Origin: Gracilaria vermiculophylla
Taxonomy: Eukaryota > Rhodophyta > Florideophyceae > Gracilariales > Gracilariaceae
Length of the DNA: 33,642 nucleotides
Direction: 5' to 3'
NCBI GenBank assembly: GCA_019155205.2
Contig: JAHNZQ020003150.1
Span: forward strand, 999,430 to 1,033,071
Positions 10,096 through 19,602 of the stretch are shown here, in pieces (within the stretch, counting starts at the first letter, position 1; the number at the start of each line of letters is the position of its first letter). Position numbers and translations under genes: made by a program. The notes beneath the pieces are model-generated. The model was not told the DNA's origin. It did no database searches and saw only the letters and a list, made by a program, of their open reading frames with translations.

Positions 10096-11917
10096 GAAAT
10101 CAAGGGGACCTGAAAACAAATTTGAATCCTAATTTGCAGTTCTCCAAATTGCTCTGCTTCACCATTTCAGCTCAACAGTTTCATAATACTTGATAATTTA
10201 GCAACACACAATACTTCCACAGCACCGCAGTCCTGGTTTTGTGTGCATGATGACACTTCTGACATCGATTTCAAACAAGGAACACCACTGTACTTTTAAT
10301 CTCGCTTCCAGGTCCTGTTCTCTTTCGACCGCACCCCATCAACATGCATTCGCGATTCCATCCCGATACAACGCATATAGTCTTTCGCCATCTACCATAA
10401 ACATGTATCATTCAATTGCGAACAGGAGCTCTGCCGGTTCTTTGATCTGCATGAAACGGTGATATGAGATCGCGTCATTAGCTCTTGACGTTTTACTCAT
10501 CATCCACAAGCACTCGTTAGAAATTGGTGTCCATTGACTGCTACTGGCGATATGTGAAACTCATGATACCAAGCATGGGAATGATGCTCTTTTGTCAATT
10601 CCACTGCTTGAATACCAATCAGATACAATATACATGGTCAGATTACGTTTTACAAACCCTATTTGGAGTACCTGCAATGCCCTGCAAGTAGCAAGCTGTG
10701 TATGTCTACAGCTTTGCTTTCAACTTTGACAGAATGCACTCATCCAGTTTAATTTGTACGAAGCGTACTTTTCCTCACCAGCAACGTTTTTAGCTTGTTG
10801 TGCTTTGCTATACTAAGGAGATTCTGTCAATTGTAAGTTGTCGCTTGTTCTCATCAGTAGTTCATCGTTCAGAAATACATGTTTCTCCATTGCTTGAAAA
10901 AAAGCAAAGAAAAAAAGTATGTCCTGGTCAATACAGATGCCCGGGAAGTGTTGCTGATCATGAATCTGGCTGTTTTTACAGGCAAAACCAATTCTCTTCA
11001 ACCACAATGTTTTCCCTTCTCCAATCTTTGAATCCAAACTCCAGCATCAGAAATTGGTCAGTCACAGCCATTGCTGGGATGTTTTCATGTTGCTCAACGC
11101 CACGGCGTTCCAGTTACTCCATCAACCTCTTTTATCATTGACACGAATTCGACTCTGCGATGGGCACATGGATCGCGTACAGACTTGGGACCTCCGTAAA
11201 CTCCCGCCATCAGCGCCTCGTCAATCCCACCATATTCGAGATGTCGTTGCACTCGAGCGTTGGTCGGTGGACTTGCCGATCATCGTCGCGCACCTGATTT
11301 CGAGTCCAGAGTCTTCCGGGTTACTGAACGCGAGGAGCAGATGTCGTGCCGATCATTGGCAGTAGACCAAGCGCAGTTCCTCTGACTCTTCCTCGCACAT
11401 AGAGCACTCTCATAAAGCCAACCGAGTATTGATATTTACCCAGGGGTTTGACGGATTATTTGACGTCACGATCGTAAAACCATGAGACATTCCAGGCCGA
11501 TCCGTTTTTAAAACGGTCGTCTACAAAACCATATAATTGTTGAATGGCATGTTGACATTTGTTGTTTTGGTGGCTCAACGTAATGCATGAAGAATGCCTT
11601 GTCGTGGTGTACCTTGACCGATGCGCTTTGAAAAGTGTAAATGAGACGGTGCTACAGAAGAGGAACTGATACAACAAATACAAACGAGCGATAGCCAAAC
11701 GCCCTCGTTGATCGAGAGCATATCTTAGACCGGATTGTTGTCCAGACATTTTCGGATCTCCCAATGGGCATATTATTGTGAAATGTTTTTTCTTTTTGAA
11801 ACATATACAAGAATGAGTTGTAGTTGATGAGGATCATTGCTAATTCCCACGACTTTAAAAATACGGAGATGAGGATGAGAGGATGAGATTCAAAAAAGAG
11901 GTGGGATGAAGAAAAGT
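10096..11917. repeat. 5S spacer 1 (between A1 and B1)
   Basis: The 1822-bp spacer matches 29432-31258 along its whole length, by eye around 90 percent identical. It contains several open frames of 70-113 codons, but the best of them (11054-11365, +) ends at a TAG at 11363-11365 where the other copy (30395-30826) reads on for 40 more codons. The conservation is therefore probably array homogenisation rather than coding constraint. I saw no U-snRNA, SL RNA or tRNA signature. Confidence 0.75.
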
Positions 11918-12037
11918 TCATTCGACACTGGGGATTCCAGACAGATCCCTCATGTCAGTACTAGCCCAGCTCCAGGTGATTTAGCTTCGCAGTTCGGAAT
12001 GGGATGCGGCGCATGTCAGCTTGATGTGGCCGAATGT
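11918..12037 (-). rRNA. 5S ribosomal RNA, type B (copy B1)
   Basis: A second 120-nt 5S gene on the minus strand differs from type A at six internal RNA positions (19, 40, 58, 63, 65, 95), all shared with B2. B1 alone also differs at its 3' end: the last base is A and one C is U, giving a terminal mismatch and a G-U pair in helix I. TTTT follows four bases after the gene. A TATA-like element lies at 12061-12067. B1 could be functional or slightly decayed. Confidence 0.9.
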
Positions 12038-12060
12038 GACAGGGAGGGGAGATGCATAAG

Positions 12061-12067
12061 ATATTTA
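12061..12067 (-). promoter_or_regulatory. TATA-like element of 5S gene B1
   Basis: The minus strand reads TAAATAT at exactly -30 to -24 from the first 5S base. The same heptamer sits at the same distance from B2 (31402-31408) inside a shared TGACAT-TAAATAT block. TATA elements near -30 help drive 5S genes in plants and fission yeast; the role here is inferred. Confidence 0.55.
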
Positions 12068-12608
12068 GATGTCACGCACAGTTTTTCACCCCACTGCTGG
12101 TATAGTCCGTGAACCCCATAGTTTGAGACCGATCGATATCTTGAAAACGTTGCACAGATGGAGAACGCAAGAGCTGCATGCTTTTAGTATCCTGCATCAG
12201 TAGTTTGCATATAAGCAGTCAAGTGCAGCACCACTTGTATGCGTCTCGATGAGTGTGCACTTTTTGTTTAAGAATCCTTCTGCGATTTCATCTTAATACA
12301 GCCGACGCCATGTTCCAAAACGTTCGCTATGAACAAAATTAAAGCAAATAGGAACAAGAGTGCTTGCGCTTCTTAGATTTGAGCGGAACGACCATAAGAG
12401 AGGGCAGCAACAGCTGCCGATTCTTTATTGAAACCAAAAACACGCGATGTCGGAAAGTGTTGTCCGTTGACAGACAAATGGCTTATACTTTACGGAACAA
12501 AAAAAAGGGAGATTCTTCAGAAATAGGGCGACTGCTTGCAGAATTTGACCCCTTCGAGGGCTACATGCGGCGTACTTTGGAGGTTGGGGGATAAGTGCCA
12601 TCTATTAC

Positions 12609-13012
12609 ACAAACAGCGAGGGTGACTTTCCAAAGTCGCATTGCAATGAGCGTAGTGGGTGCAAAATAACGCTGTTATTGCTGTCATTCACCCTCATCTC
12701 AGACGGCGGCCATATGTTTCACCCTTGATCTCTTTCGTCAAGTCTTTTTTGTTACATTTCACCCTATGCTTTCACATCAACCAAAAGAGTCTCCCTTATT
12801 TGCGTTTGCAACAGTGTCATCAACACATGCTCATCTTGCATACCCGGTGACTCTTGAAACGTTTGGTGCTCCCATTAATCCCTGCAATAGAGTGAGCCTC
12901 AACTACGTGTATGGGTGCAAAAATCACCGTGGACCGCCCGCTGACATGTCGCGCTGATATTAAACGCCGTTAATTGACCCTTGCAAGTCAGCAGCCACCC
13001 TCATAGCTTTGT
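12609..13012. mobile_element. MITE-like insert in the 5S spacer
   Basis: The left spacer arm carries several hundred extra bases compared with the right arm at this place. Imperfect inverted ends ACAAACAGC-GAGGGTGAC (12609-12626) and, read on the other strand, ACAAAGCTATGAGGGTGGC (12994-13012) bound about 404 bp. Three TTCACCCT motifs lie inside at 12687, 12718 and 12758. There is no coding capacity. A non-autonomous DNA transposon is the best reading; the target-site duplication was not established. Confidence 0.35.
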
Positions 13013-13509
13013 AAACATTTTCTTCTCACCAGGGATCTCTATATAGAATAGTAATTCATCCATGGAGTAGTCTAATTCTGCAAGCAGTCCCCCCCCCGAA
13101 AAACTGCATTCCTGCACAAAAAAAATAAAGTGCTAGGCGATGGGCCGTAAACGTCACTTGTTCCGCTTCAAGTACCATCAGACACAACGTTCACGTTACG
13201 GCCTAGCCATTGTAGTATCAACTGTTTGAGGGCTTGTTGTTGGCAGATTGAGCACTTGCGCCTCTCATGATTATTCAGCGATAGAGCCAAAGTTGGTGCG
13301 TCACGTCACACGGTGTGCTAGTGGAGGCCGCGTGAAGCTTGCATCGCGCGCGCAAGAGAACATTGACAAAAAAAAAATGCGTTGTCGATTAGAGCCATAA
13401 AAGAGGTGAGAGGTGGGGTGGGGGCGGGGTGGCCGGGAAGGACGTCTCAGGCTGAGTCGGTCGAGATTTTGGTGCCTTTTCTTTCCTACCTTGTTCACAG
13501 TGGTCGAAG

Positions 13510-14674
13510 ACGTAGGGGGCATAAAGTACATTGTTTGTGAGCAGCAAATGTCCGTTGTTCGAAAACGACATGTTTCTCAGCATGGTGCGGGTTTTTTATC
13601 TTGTGGCGCTATGCACACGAGCTTGGGTGGGTTTCGAATGATTGATGTTGAAATGCTCTCCCTGCGCATGTTGCAAACCGCTTTGAGTAGACGACAAGAA
13701 TGAAAGAGCACTGCGAACACAAACTGTGAGTAGTTGTATGCCAAAATGGCGCTCGCATAGCAACAGAGCAGGTAGCAAGAAGGAGATGGCGTCGTCTGTG
13801 CCTGCTCCCTCCCCTCCATGAGGTGTTGTGATCGGAGGGCCTCTTTTTTGGACAGGGGCCTTTTTCTCGACTGGAGCCAAGATGTGAACTTTTACCATGT
13901 GTCAAAGTACACTGTCTCTGACGGTGCATGAAGTTTCATTTTTTTACAGCCTAGTGTAGATCTGCAACCAGTTTGCGCGTGTGGTTGGTGCTTTGCAGTA
14001 ACGCTTGGCATTGGTTGGCATTGTGTTTTGGTGTGAGGCATGGAAACAGAAACTGAGTTTGAGCGAGAATGAAGAGTTGTTTTGCAGTTTTTAGTTTGTT
14101 TGTTGAGTCAGTGGTGCTTGACGAGCAAGTTGGTCCGTCACAAGTGCTGGCTTGCGGAACGGACACACGGCGCAACACAGCGGCAGCGACGCACAGCGCT
14201 GTGCATGCGCACAACTTTTGCAGCCAGAATGCAAAGCGCAGCGTGCAAGCGGAGTGAACAGGGGAGCGGCCGAATGGAGAGGAGCGGCGCTTGAAGAGCG
14301 CGCACGCGGCGCAGGGATGGCGAGGGGCGCTTTGCTCCGTCACGCGCGCGATGGCTGTCGGCGCTGCGGCACGCTGTGAGCCGAGCGCAGAGCTGAAAAG
14401 CGGCGGCGGGCGCGAGGGTTTGCGGAGAGCGACGGCGGCACGGCGGCGCGCTTTGGCGGGCGGCGCGGCGCGGGTGCGGCGACGGGCGCGCGCGAGGCGG
14501 CAGCGGCAGCGGACGCGGCGGCGCGCAACGGCGGAGGCGGGCGGCTCGCGAGAGGCGGCGCGCGCGAGCGCGCGCGCCGGAGGGCGCGGCGCGGCTGCGC
14601 GCGCAAAAGCGCACGCGCGCGGGAGGAGGAGGGGGGGGGGTGCGGGCGGCGCGCGGCGACGCGCGGCGCGCAGC
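13510..14674. other. Transition from array DNA to the GC-rich island
   Basis: Composition climbs from ordinary to extremely GC-rich, steeply after about 14150. Short open frames occur on both strands but none has recognisable character. The last 300 bp or so before 14675 is probably the promoter and 5' leader of the first island gene; no clear TATA box is visible. Confidence 0.4.
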
Positions 14675-14899
14675 ATGGCGGGGGACGGCGCGGCGTGGGC
14701 GCGGCGGCTGGCGGCGCACGCGCTGCGCTTCCTGCAGGAGGACGGCGCGGACGGCGGCGCGGCGCGCGCGCTGGACGCGCACACGCGCGCGGCGATGCGG
14801 CGCGCGCGCGGCGAGGTGGCGGCGCAGCTGCAGCGCGTGCGGCGCGGGGAGCAGGGCGCGCAGGCGCTGGCGGCGGCGGCGCGCGCGGCGGTGCGGCGC

Positions 14900-14933
<34 letters not shown>

Positions 14934-15290
14934 GCGGCGAGTTTGGCGCGGAGCTGGCGGCGCTGGACATCGTGGAGCACTTTGAGCGCGCGGCGGCGGC
15001 GCGCGGCGGCGGCGGCGGCGACGGCGACGGCGACGGCGACGCGCTGGACGAGGCGGCGCGGCAGTGGGCGGCGGTGGCGGCGGCGGCGGCGGAGGGCGAC
15101 GGCGCGGTGACGCGCGTGGCGGCGCGCGCCGTGCGGCTGTGCGGCGGCGGCGCGGAGCTGCGCAACGACGCGCGCGCGCTGGCGCTGCGCGCGGCCGAGC
15201 GGTGGGGCGGCTTCGACGCGCGCGCGCTGGCGGCCGTGCTGCGCGCCGACGCGGCGCTGCGGCGGCGGCGGCGGCTGCGGCGGCTGCGGC

Positions 15291-15335
<45 letters not shown>

Positions 15336-15784
15336 CGGGCGGCGGCGGGCTGCTGCTGCGCGGCGCGGTGGACGTGCCGCTCGAGGCGGCGGCGCTGCGC
15401 GCGCGCTCTCCGCAGCGGCGGCGGCGGCGCGGCGCGACGGCTGTGGCGGCGGCGGCGGGCGGGTCGGCAGCGGCGGCGGCGGCGGCGGGCGACGACGGCG
15501 CGGTGCTGAGCGCGGCGGCGGTGCGCGCGCGCATGGAGGCGCGGTGGCGGCGGCGCGCGGGCGCGCGCGGCTTTGGCGGCGTGCGGCGCGACGCGGCGGC
15601 GCTGCTGGCGCTGGCGGCGGAGGCGCGCGCGGCGGCGCTGCTGGGCGCGCTGGCGCGCTGGCGGCGGCTGCGCGACGACGGGCGGCCGCGCCGCGGCGGC
15701 GCCGCGCCGCTGGACGCGCTGCTGCCGGCGCGCGGCGCGCGCGCCGCGCGCCTGGCGCGCCCCTGGCTGGCCGCGCGCCGCTGA
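14675..15784 (+). CDS. Basic Ala/Arg/Gly-rich protein, TAF4-like C-terminus (tentative)
   Basis: The predicted product is 369 residues, with the start chosen at AGCATGGCG, the first Met giving natural-looking helices (MAGDGAAWARRLAAHALRFL). Residues 72-86 are an Ala run, 111-122 a Gly/Asp run, 196-218 Arg then Gly runs. From about 228 to 316 it resembles the TAF4 histone-fold family: a GAVDVPLEAAAL stretch (compare GV(N/D)LxEE), a variable linker, then LSAAAVRARMEARWRR, a short loop GARGFGGVRRDAAALLALAAEARAAALLGAL. In TAF4 of TFIID the matching part is L-x3-L-x2-R-I/M-x3-A-x4-G-x3-V-x3-V-x3-L-A-x-A-x2-R-L-x2-L-x3-L. Many helix positions are replaced by Ala, so the call is inference and could reflect composition alone. 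It has no signal peptide and is probably nuclear. Confidence 0.6.
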
Positions 15785-15893
15785 GTGGCCGCGCGCGCGC
15801 CGCATCTCGCGCACGCGCCGCATCTCGCGCGCGCGCGCGCGCGCGCCGCAGCTGCCGCCGCCCGCCGCCGCGCCGCCGCCCGCGCCCTCCGCC

Positions 15894-15938
15894 ATGGCCG
15901 CGCTCCACTCGGTGGCGCCGCTCAACGACCGCCTCCCC

Positions 15939-15972
<34 letters not shown>

Positions 15973-15994
15973 AGCAGCAGCGCCAGCGCGGCGG

Positions 15995-16029
<35 letters not shown>

Positions 16030-16143
16030 CGCCGCGCGCCGCGCGCCAGCGCTCGCGCCACGCGCGCCGCGCCGTGCGCCACTACGCGCGCGCGGCCGCG
16101 CTGGCGCGCGCGCCGCGCGCCGGCGGGCACGGGCACGGCAAGC

Positions 16144-16179
<36 letters not shown>

Positions 16180-16433
16180 GCCAGGACTGGACGCTGCACA
16201 GCGAGCCCAGCGCGCGGCTGCGGCGGCGCAGCAGCGTGCGCGCGGCGGCGCGGCGCGCGGCCAGCTTCGGCGGCGCGCAGGCGCCGCGCGCGCGCGCGGC
16301 GGCGGCGGCGTCGGCCAAGGCGCTGGCGCTGGCGCTGGGGCGCGGGCTGGTGCGCTGCGGCAGCGCGTGGGCCATGTGGGCGCCGTTCGCGCCCGCGGCG
16401 GCGCCGCGCGCGCGCTCGCAGCAAGGCACGTAA
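15894..16433 (+). CDS. Hypothetical protein with two acidic tracts and a hydrophobic C-terminal stretch
   Basis: The product is 179 residues, starting at GCCATGGCC, a good eukaryotic start context, only 109 bp after the previous gene's stop. Residues 17-26 are a Pro run followed by Gln; 35-45 and 87-95 are Asp tracts; 47-76 is Arg/Ala-rich. The second acidic tract is followed directly by SQDWTL (96-101), a motif recurring after an Asp tract in the ankyrin protein at 22229-23164. Residues about 140-168 (ALALALGRGLVRCGSAWAMW) are hydrophobic and could be a weak membrane or amphipathic segment. No known domain was recognised. It converges on the next gene, the two stops being 92 bp apart. Confidence 0.55.
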
Positions 16434-16458
16434 AGAGAAGGCGCGCGCAGCGCGCGCA

Positions 16459-16464
16459 GTTTAC
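16459..16464 (-). promoter_or_regulatory. Candidate 3'-end motif GTAAAC
   Basis: On the minus strand, GTAAAC lies 61 bases past the stop of the Cys-module gene. The same hexamer follows the cyclophilin stop (25551-25556), and TTAAAC follows the 23447-24592 gene (24751). In DNA this GC-rich, A/T-containing hexamers are scarce, so a cleavage/polyadenylation role is possible but unproven. Confidence 0.25.
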
Positions 16465-16525
16465 CGGACGGCAAAGGCGGCGGCGGCGCGGCGGGCGCCG
16501 CCGCGGCGCGCGCGTGGCGGCGCGC

Positions 16526-18615
16526 TCAGTGGCGCTTGCACACGCCGGCGACGCACTGCAGGTGCAGGGCGCAGCCCCAGCACGGGTCGTCGCAGCGGCC
16601 GCCCTCGGCCATGGGCGACGCGCACTTGCCGCGCGACGCGTCTTCGTCCAGCGGGCGGCACACCAGCCCGCTCTGGCAGTCGGCGTGGTGGCGGCAGTAG
16701 CCGCACTTGGCGCTGCGCGCCACGCAGCGGCGGTAGCGCGAACACCGTTGGTGCGCCGCGCACATGATGCACGCGTCGCCGTCGCCGCCGCCGCTGGGGT
16801 CGCACCACGCGCCGTCCGCCAGCACGCGCGCGCAGCGCCGCGTCTGCGCGTGGCACAGCAGCCCGCGCGCGCAATCGCTGTCGGCGCTGCACTGCTCGCA
16901 CAGCGTTGCCTTTGCGGCCGGCGACGGCGACGATGACGACGACGGCGACGGTCTAGCGCTACGGCTGGACGACGGCGACGGCGACGGTCTGGCGCTGCGG
17001 CTGGACGACGGCGATGGCGACGGTCTGGCGCTGCGGCTGGACGACGGCGACGGCGACGGCCGGGCACTGCGGCTGGACGACGGCGACGGCGACGGCCTGG
17101 CACTGCGGCTGGACGACGGCGATGGCGACGGCCTGGCACTGCGGCTGGGCGACGGCGATGGCGACGGCCTGGCACTGCGGCTGGACGACGGCGACGGCGA
17201 CGGCCTGGCACTGCGGCTGGACGACGGGGATGGCGACGGCCTGGCACTGCGGCTGGACGACGGCGACGGCGACGGCCGGGCACTGCGGCTGGACGACGGG
17301 GATGGCGACGGCCTGGCACTGCGGCTGGACGACGGCGACGGCGACGGCGCAGCGCTGCGGCTGGACGACGGCGACGGCGGCGGCGGCGGCGACGGCGCGG
17401 CGCTGCGGCTGGGCAGCGGCGACGGCGGCGGCGGCGGCGGCGACGGGCGAGCGCGGCGGCTGGGCGCCGGGCTGGGCGAGCGCGCGGGCGCGCGGCACAC
17501 GCCGCGCACGCAGCGCAGCCCGCTGGCGCACACCCAGCACGGGTCGTGGCAGCGCGCGCCGGCGCGCATGGGCACGGAGCAGCGGCCGGCGGCGCACACG
17601 AGCCCGCGGCGGCAGTGCGCGGCGCGCGAGCAGCGCGCGCACTTGGGGCGGCCGCGCGGCGGCGGCGGCGGCGGCGGCGGCGGGCGGCGGGAGCGGGCGG
17701 GGGCGCAGCGGCCGCGGCGGCAGCGCAGGCCGCGGGCGCAGCCCCAGCACGGGTCGGCGGCGGCGCCGCAGCGCGCGCCGGCGCGCATGGGCTTGACGCA
17801 GCGGCCGCGCTGGCACAGGCGGCCGCGCGCGCACTGCGCGGCGCGCGCGCAGCGGCGGCAGCGCGGCTCGCGGCGGCGCCTCGGCGGCGGCGGCGGCGGC
17901 GGCGGCGCGCGGCGCGGCGCGGGCACGCAGCGGCCGCGGAGGCACACGAGCGGCGGCGCGCAGTGCAGGCAGTGGCGGCCGCACGCGGCGCCGCGCGGCG
18001 ACAGCGCCACGCAGCGGTGCGAGTGGCAGCGCAGCCCCGCGGCGCATGGCGCGGCGCGGCCGCAGCGCCCGCAGCGCGCCACCGGCGGCGGCGTGCGCGG
18101 CGGCGGCGGCGTGTGCGGCTTGCGCGGCGTGCGCGGCTTGTGCGGCGGCTTGCGCGGCGGCGGCTTGCGCGGCAGCGGCTTGCGCGCGTGCGGTGTGCGC
18201 GGCGGCGGCGGCGGCGGCGGCGGAGCGCGCCACTGCGGCTTGCGCGGCAGCGGCTTGCGCGGCGACGGCGGGGCGCGCCACTGCGGCCTGCGCGGCAGCG
18301 GCTTGCGCGGCGACGGCGGGGCGCGCACGTGCGGTGCGCGCGGCGGCTGCGGCTTGCGCGGCTGCGGGCTGCGCGGCGGCGGCGGCGGCGGCGGCGGCTT
18401 GTGCGGCGCGGCGCGGCGCGCGCGCGCGGGGCGCTTGGGGTGGGCGCACGGGCGGCGCGCGGCGCGGTGCGGCTGCGCGGCGGGCGCGGCGGGCGCGGCG
18501 GGCGCGGCGTACTGCGGGCGCGCGGCGGGCGCCAGGCGGTGCGCGGCGGTGGCGGGGCGCTGCAGCGCCAGCGCGGCGGCGAGCAGCAGCAGCGCGGCGA
18601 GCGACGGCGCGGTCA

Positions 18616-18616
<1 letters not shown>
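16526..18616 (-). CDS. Secreted Pro/Ser-rich protein with five 10-cysteine modules
   Basis: The product is 696 residues. Residues 1-24 form a signal peptide (SLAALLLLAAALAL core, cleavage near ATA/A). Residues 25-181 are Pro/Arg/Lys-rich with PRKPLPRKPQWRAP-type repeats, like extensin-type wall proteins. Cys modules lie at 182-230, 253-304, 326-374, 573-631 and 638-693. They fit C-x2-C-x5-C-x5-C-x(4-11)-C-x9-C-x(3-10)-C-x2-C-x5-C-x(4-5)-C with conserved GL before Cys 4 and usually PCWxC at Cys 7-8. Modules 1-3 are joined by poly-Pro linkers; 375-572 is a Ser/Pro/Arg linker coded by a 36-bp minisatellite. The protein is probably extracellular, structural or binding. I do not recognise the module as a named family; EB-like or dickkopf-like Cys-rich domains are distant analogies only. 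It is divergent from the gene at 19789. Confidence 0.8.
16951..17375 (-). repeat. 36-bp coding minisatellite, about 11-12 copies
   Basis: A 12-codon unit (protein SPSPSSSRSARP) repeats about 11-12 times within the linker of the Cys-module protein. The units differ by scattered single bases, mostly at third positions (for example GGC/GGT/GGG, GCA/GCG), while the peptide is nearly invariant. Exceptions are one SPSPSPS unit and an RSAAP unit at the N-terminal edge. Copy number is likely to vary between alleles. Confidence 0.85.
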
Positions 18617-18651
<35 letters not shown>

Positions 18652-18878
18652 GCTGGGCGCGCGGGTGGCGCGGGGCGATGCGGCGCGGCGCGGCGCGGCG
18701 CGGCGCGGCTCAAGTAGGCGCCGCGGCGCGCCGCGCCAACGGGCGGCGGCGCGCGCGGCGTGTCAGCCGCCGCGCGCTGCATTGGCGCGCCGCGCGCCAA
18801 CGGACGCGCGCCGCGGCGGCGGCGGCAGCCGCGGTGGCGGTGGCGGCGGCGGTGGCGGTGTCGGTGGCGGCCATGGCG

Positions 18879-18933
<55 letters not shown>

Positions 18934-19407
18934 GCGACGTGCAGTGCAGCCGCGGACGGGCGGCGGCGCGCCTTTAGCGCGCGCCAGCGCCGACGGGCGG
19001 CGGCGCGCTTTTGCGCCGCGCTGCCGCGCTTTTGCACTGGCGCGCGCGCCACGGCGGCCACGGCGGCCACGGCGGCCACGGCTGCCCCGCACGCCACGCC
19101 GCCCACGCGGGACACGGCGCACACGCATGGCACGCGCCACACGGCGACGCGCACGCGCCGTGAGCGCGCGCGCGACCTCGAGCGAGGGGCAACGCTGCGG
19201 CGGCACGCGCAGTGCGCCAAGGTGCATACGCTGGCACTGCGTGCGCAGCGCGGTGGAGCGGCGGCGGCGTCGGAGGAGCTACGCCGCCGTGACGCACGGC
19301 GCTTGAGCGCGCGCGCAGCGGCTCGGCCGCGGCCGCGCCGCGCTCGCCGCCCAGCGCCGCCGCTCGCACGCCGCCCTCCTCGTCCACACCGCGCCGTCAC
19401 CCTCGGC
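18617..19407. other. Intergenic region between divergent genes, upstream of the duplicate fragment
   Basis: It contains long GGC-type trinucleotide runs (about 18840-18930), a GCGGCCAC 9-bp repeat near 19051-19080 and paired GCGCGCTTTTGC motifs near 19007 and 19024. The proximal 110 bp probably holds the promoter of the minus-strand Cys-module gene. No convincing gene. Confidence 0.4.
18709..18717 (-). promoter_or_regulatory. Candidate promoter motif CTACTTGAG
   Basis: On the minus strand CTACTTGAG lies about 93-101 bp before the ATG of the Cys-module gene. Cyclophilin has CTATTTGAG 104-112 bp before its ATG (24842-24850). These are among the few A/T-containing words in these upstream regions, so a shared initiator or TATA substitute is possible. 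Confidence 0.3.
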
Positions 19408-19602
19408 AACACCGCCGTGCGCGCCCTCCCGCGCGTCTTCAACGCCGTGCCCGCCGCCCTCATCGCCGCCGTCAACACGCTGCGCACGCTGCTGTGCACG
19501 CTGCTCACCGACGTGCTCACCCCCGCCCCGCTGCTCGCCAAGGGCGCCGAGCGGCTGCCCATCGCCCGCCACAGCACCTACGCCGCCACCGTGCGCCTCA
19601 CC
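19408..19602 (+). pseudogene. Truncated duplicate of the C-terminal part of the next gene
   Basis: The 65 codons here align without gaps to residues 360-424 (20866-21060) of the membrane protein encoded just downstream. I count about 35 of 65 identities, including VNTL, TLLTDVLT and a shared KG-x-E. The fragment is in an open frame that continues without stop into the 19789 gene, but it has no start of its own and lacks the N-terminal two thirds and the C-terminal membrane anchor. It is most likely a remnant of a tandem gene duplication. A distant alternative is that it is a coding exon of a longer form of the downstream gene, repeating this domain. Confidence 0.7.

Larger units (their letters stand above)
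12038..13510. repeat. 5S spacer 2, left arm (upstream of B1), broken off at the island
   Basis: This DNA aligns in blocks with 31379-32460 upstream of B2: the GAGCGGAACG...GGCAGCAACAGCTG block (12381 vs 31719), the GCGATASAGCCAAAGT block (13279 vs 31987), and a TGAGTCGGT...CCTTTTCTTTCCT-type block near 13453 vs 32415. The left arm is longer because of an insert near 12.6-13.0 kb. Similarity fades after about 13.5 kb. Confidence 0.6.

Noticed and set aside
10096..11917. Spliced-leader, U1, U2, U4 or U6 snRNA genes in the 5S spacer, known in some protists
   Set aside because: I looked for characteristic words of these RNAs on both strands and saw none.
9976..12037. Cassandra-type element with 5S sequences in its LTRs
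   Set aside because: The sequences flanking A and B genes are different, so the two 5S copies are not parts of a pair of LTRs. The repeating order fits a tandem 5S array.
14340..16424. Very long minus-strand open frames in the island (for example 14340-16424, 16959-19577, 21659-24718) and long plus-strand frames opposite the Cys-module gene
   Set aside because: Stops are rare at this G+C. The predicted proteins are low-complexity Arg/Ala/Pro strings lying over genes with better evidence, with no domains or credible starts.
16951..17375. CRISPR-like array
   Set aside because: The repeats are contiguous 36-bp coding units with no unique spacers, in a eukaryotic gene.
16764..18977. Plus-strand frame of 737 codons rich in LDDGDGDGLALR repeats
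   Set aside because: It is the antisense reading of the 36-bp minisatellite and Cys modules. The minus frame has a signal peptide and ordered cysteines; the plus frame has neither.
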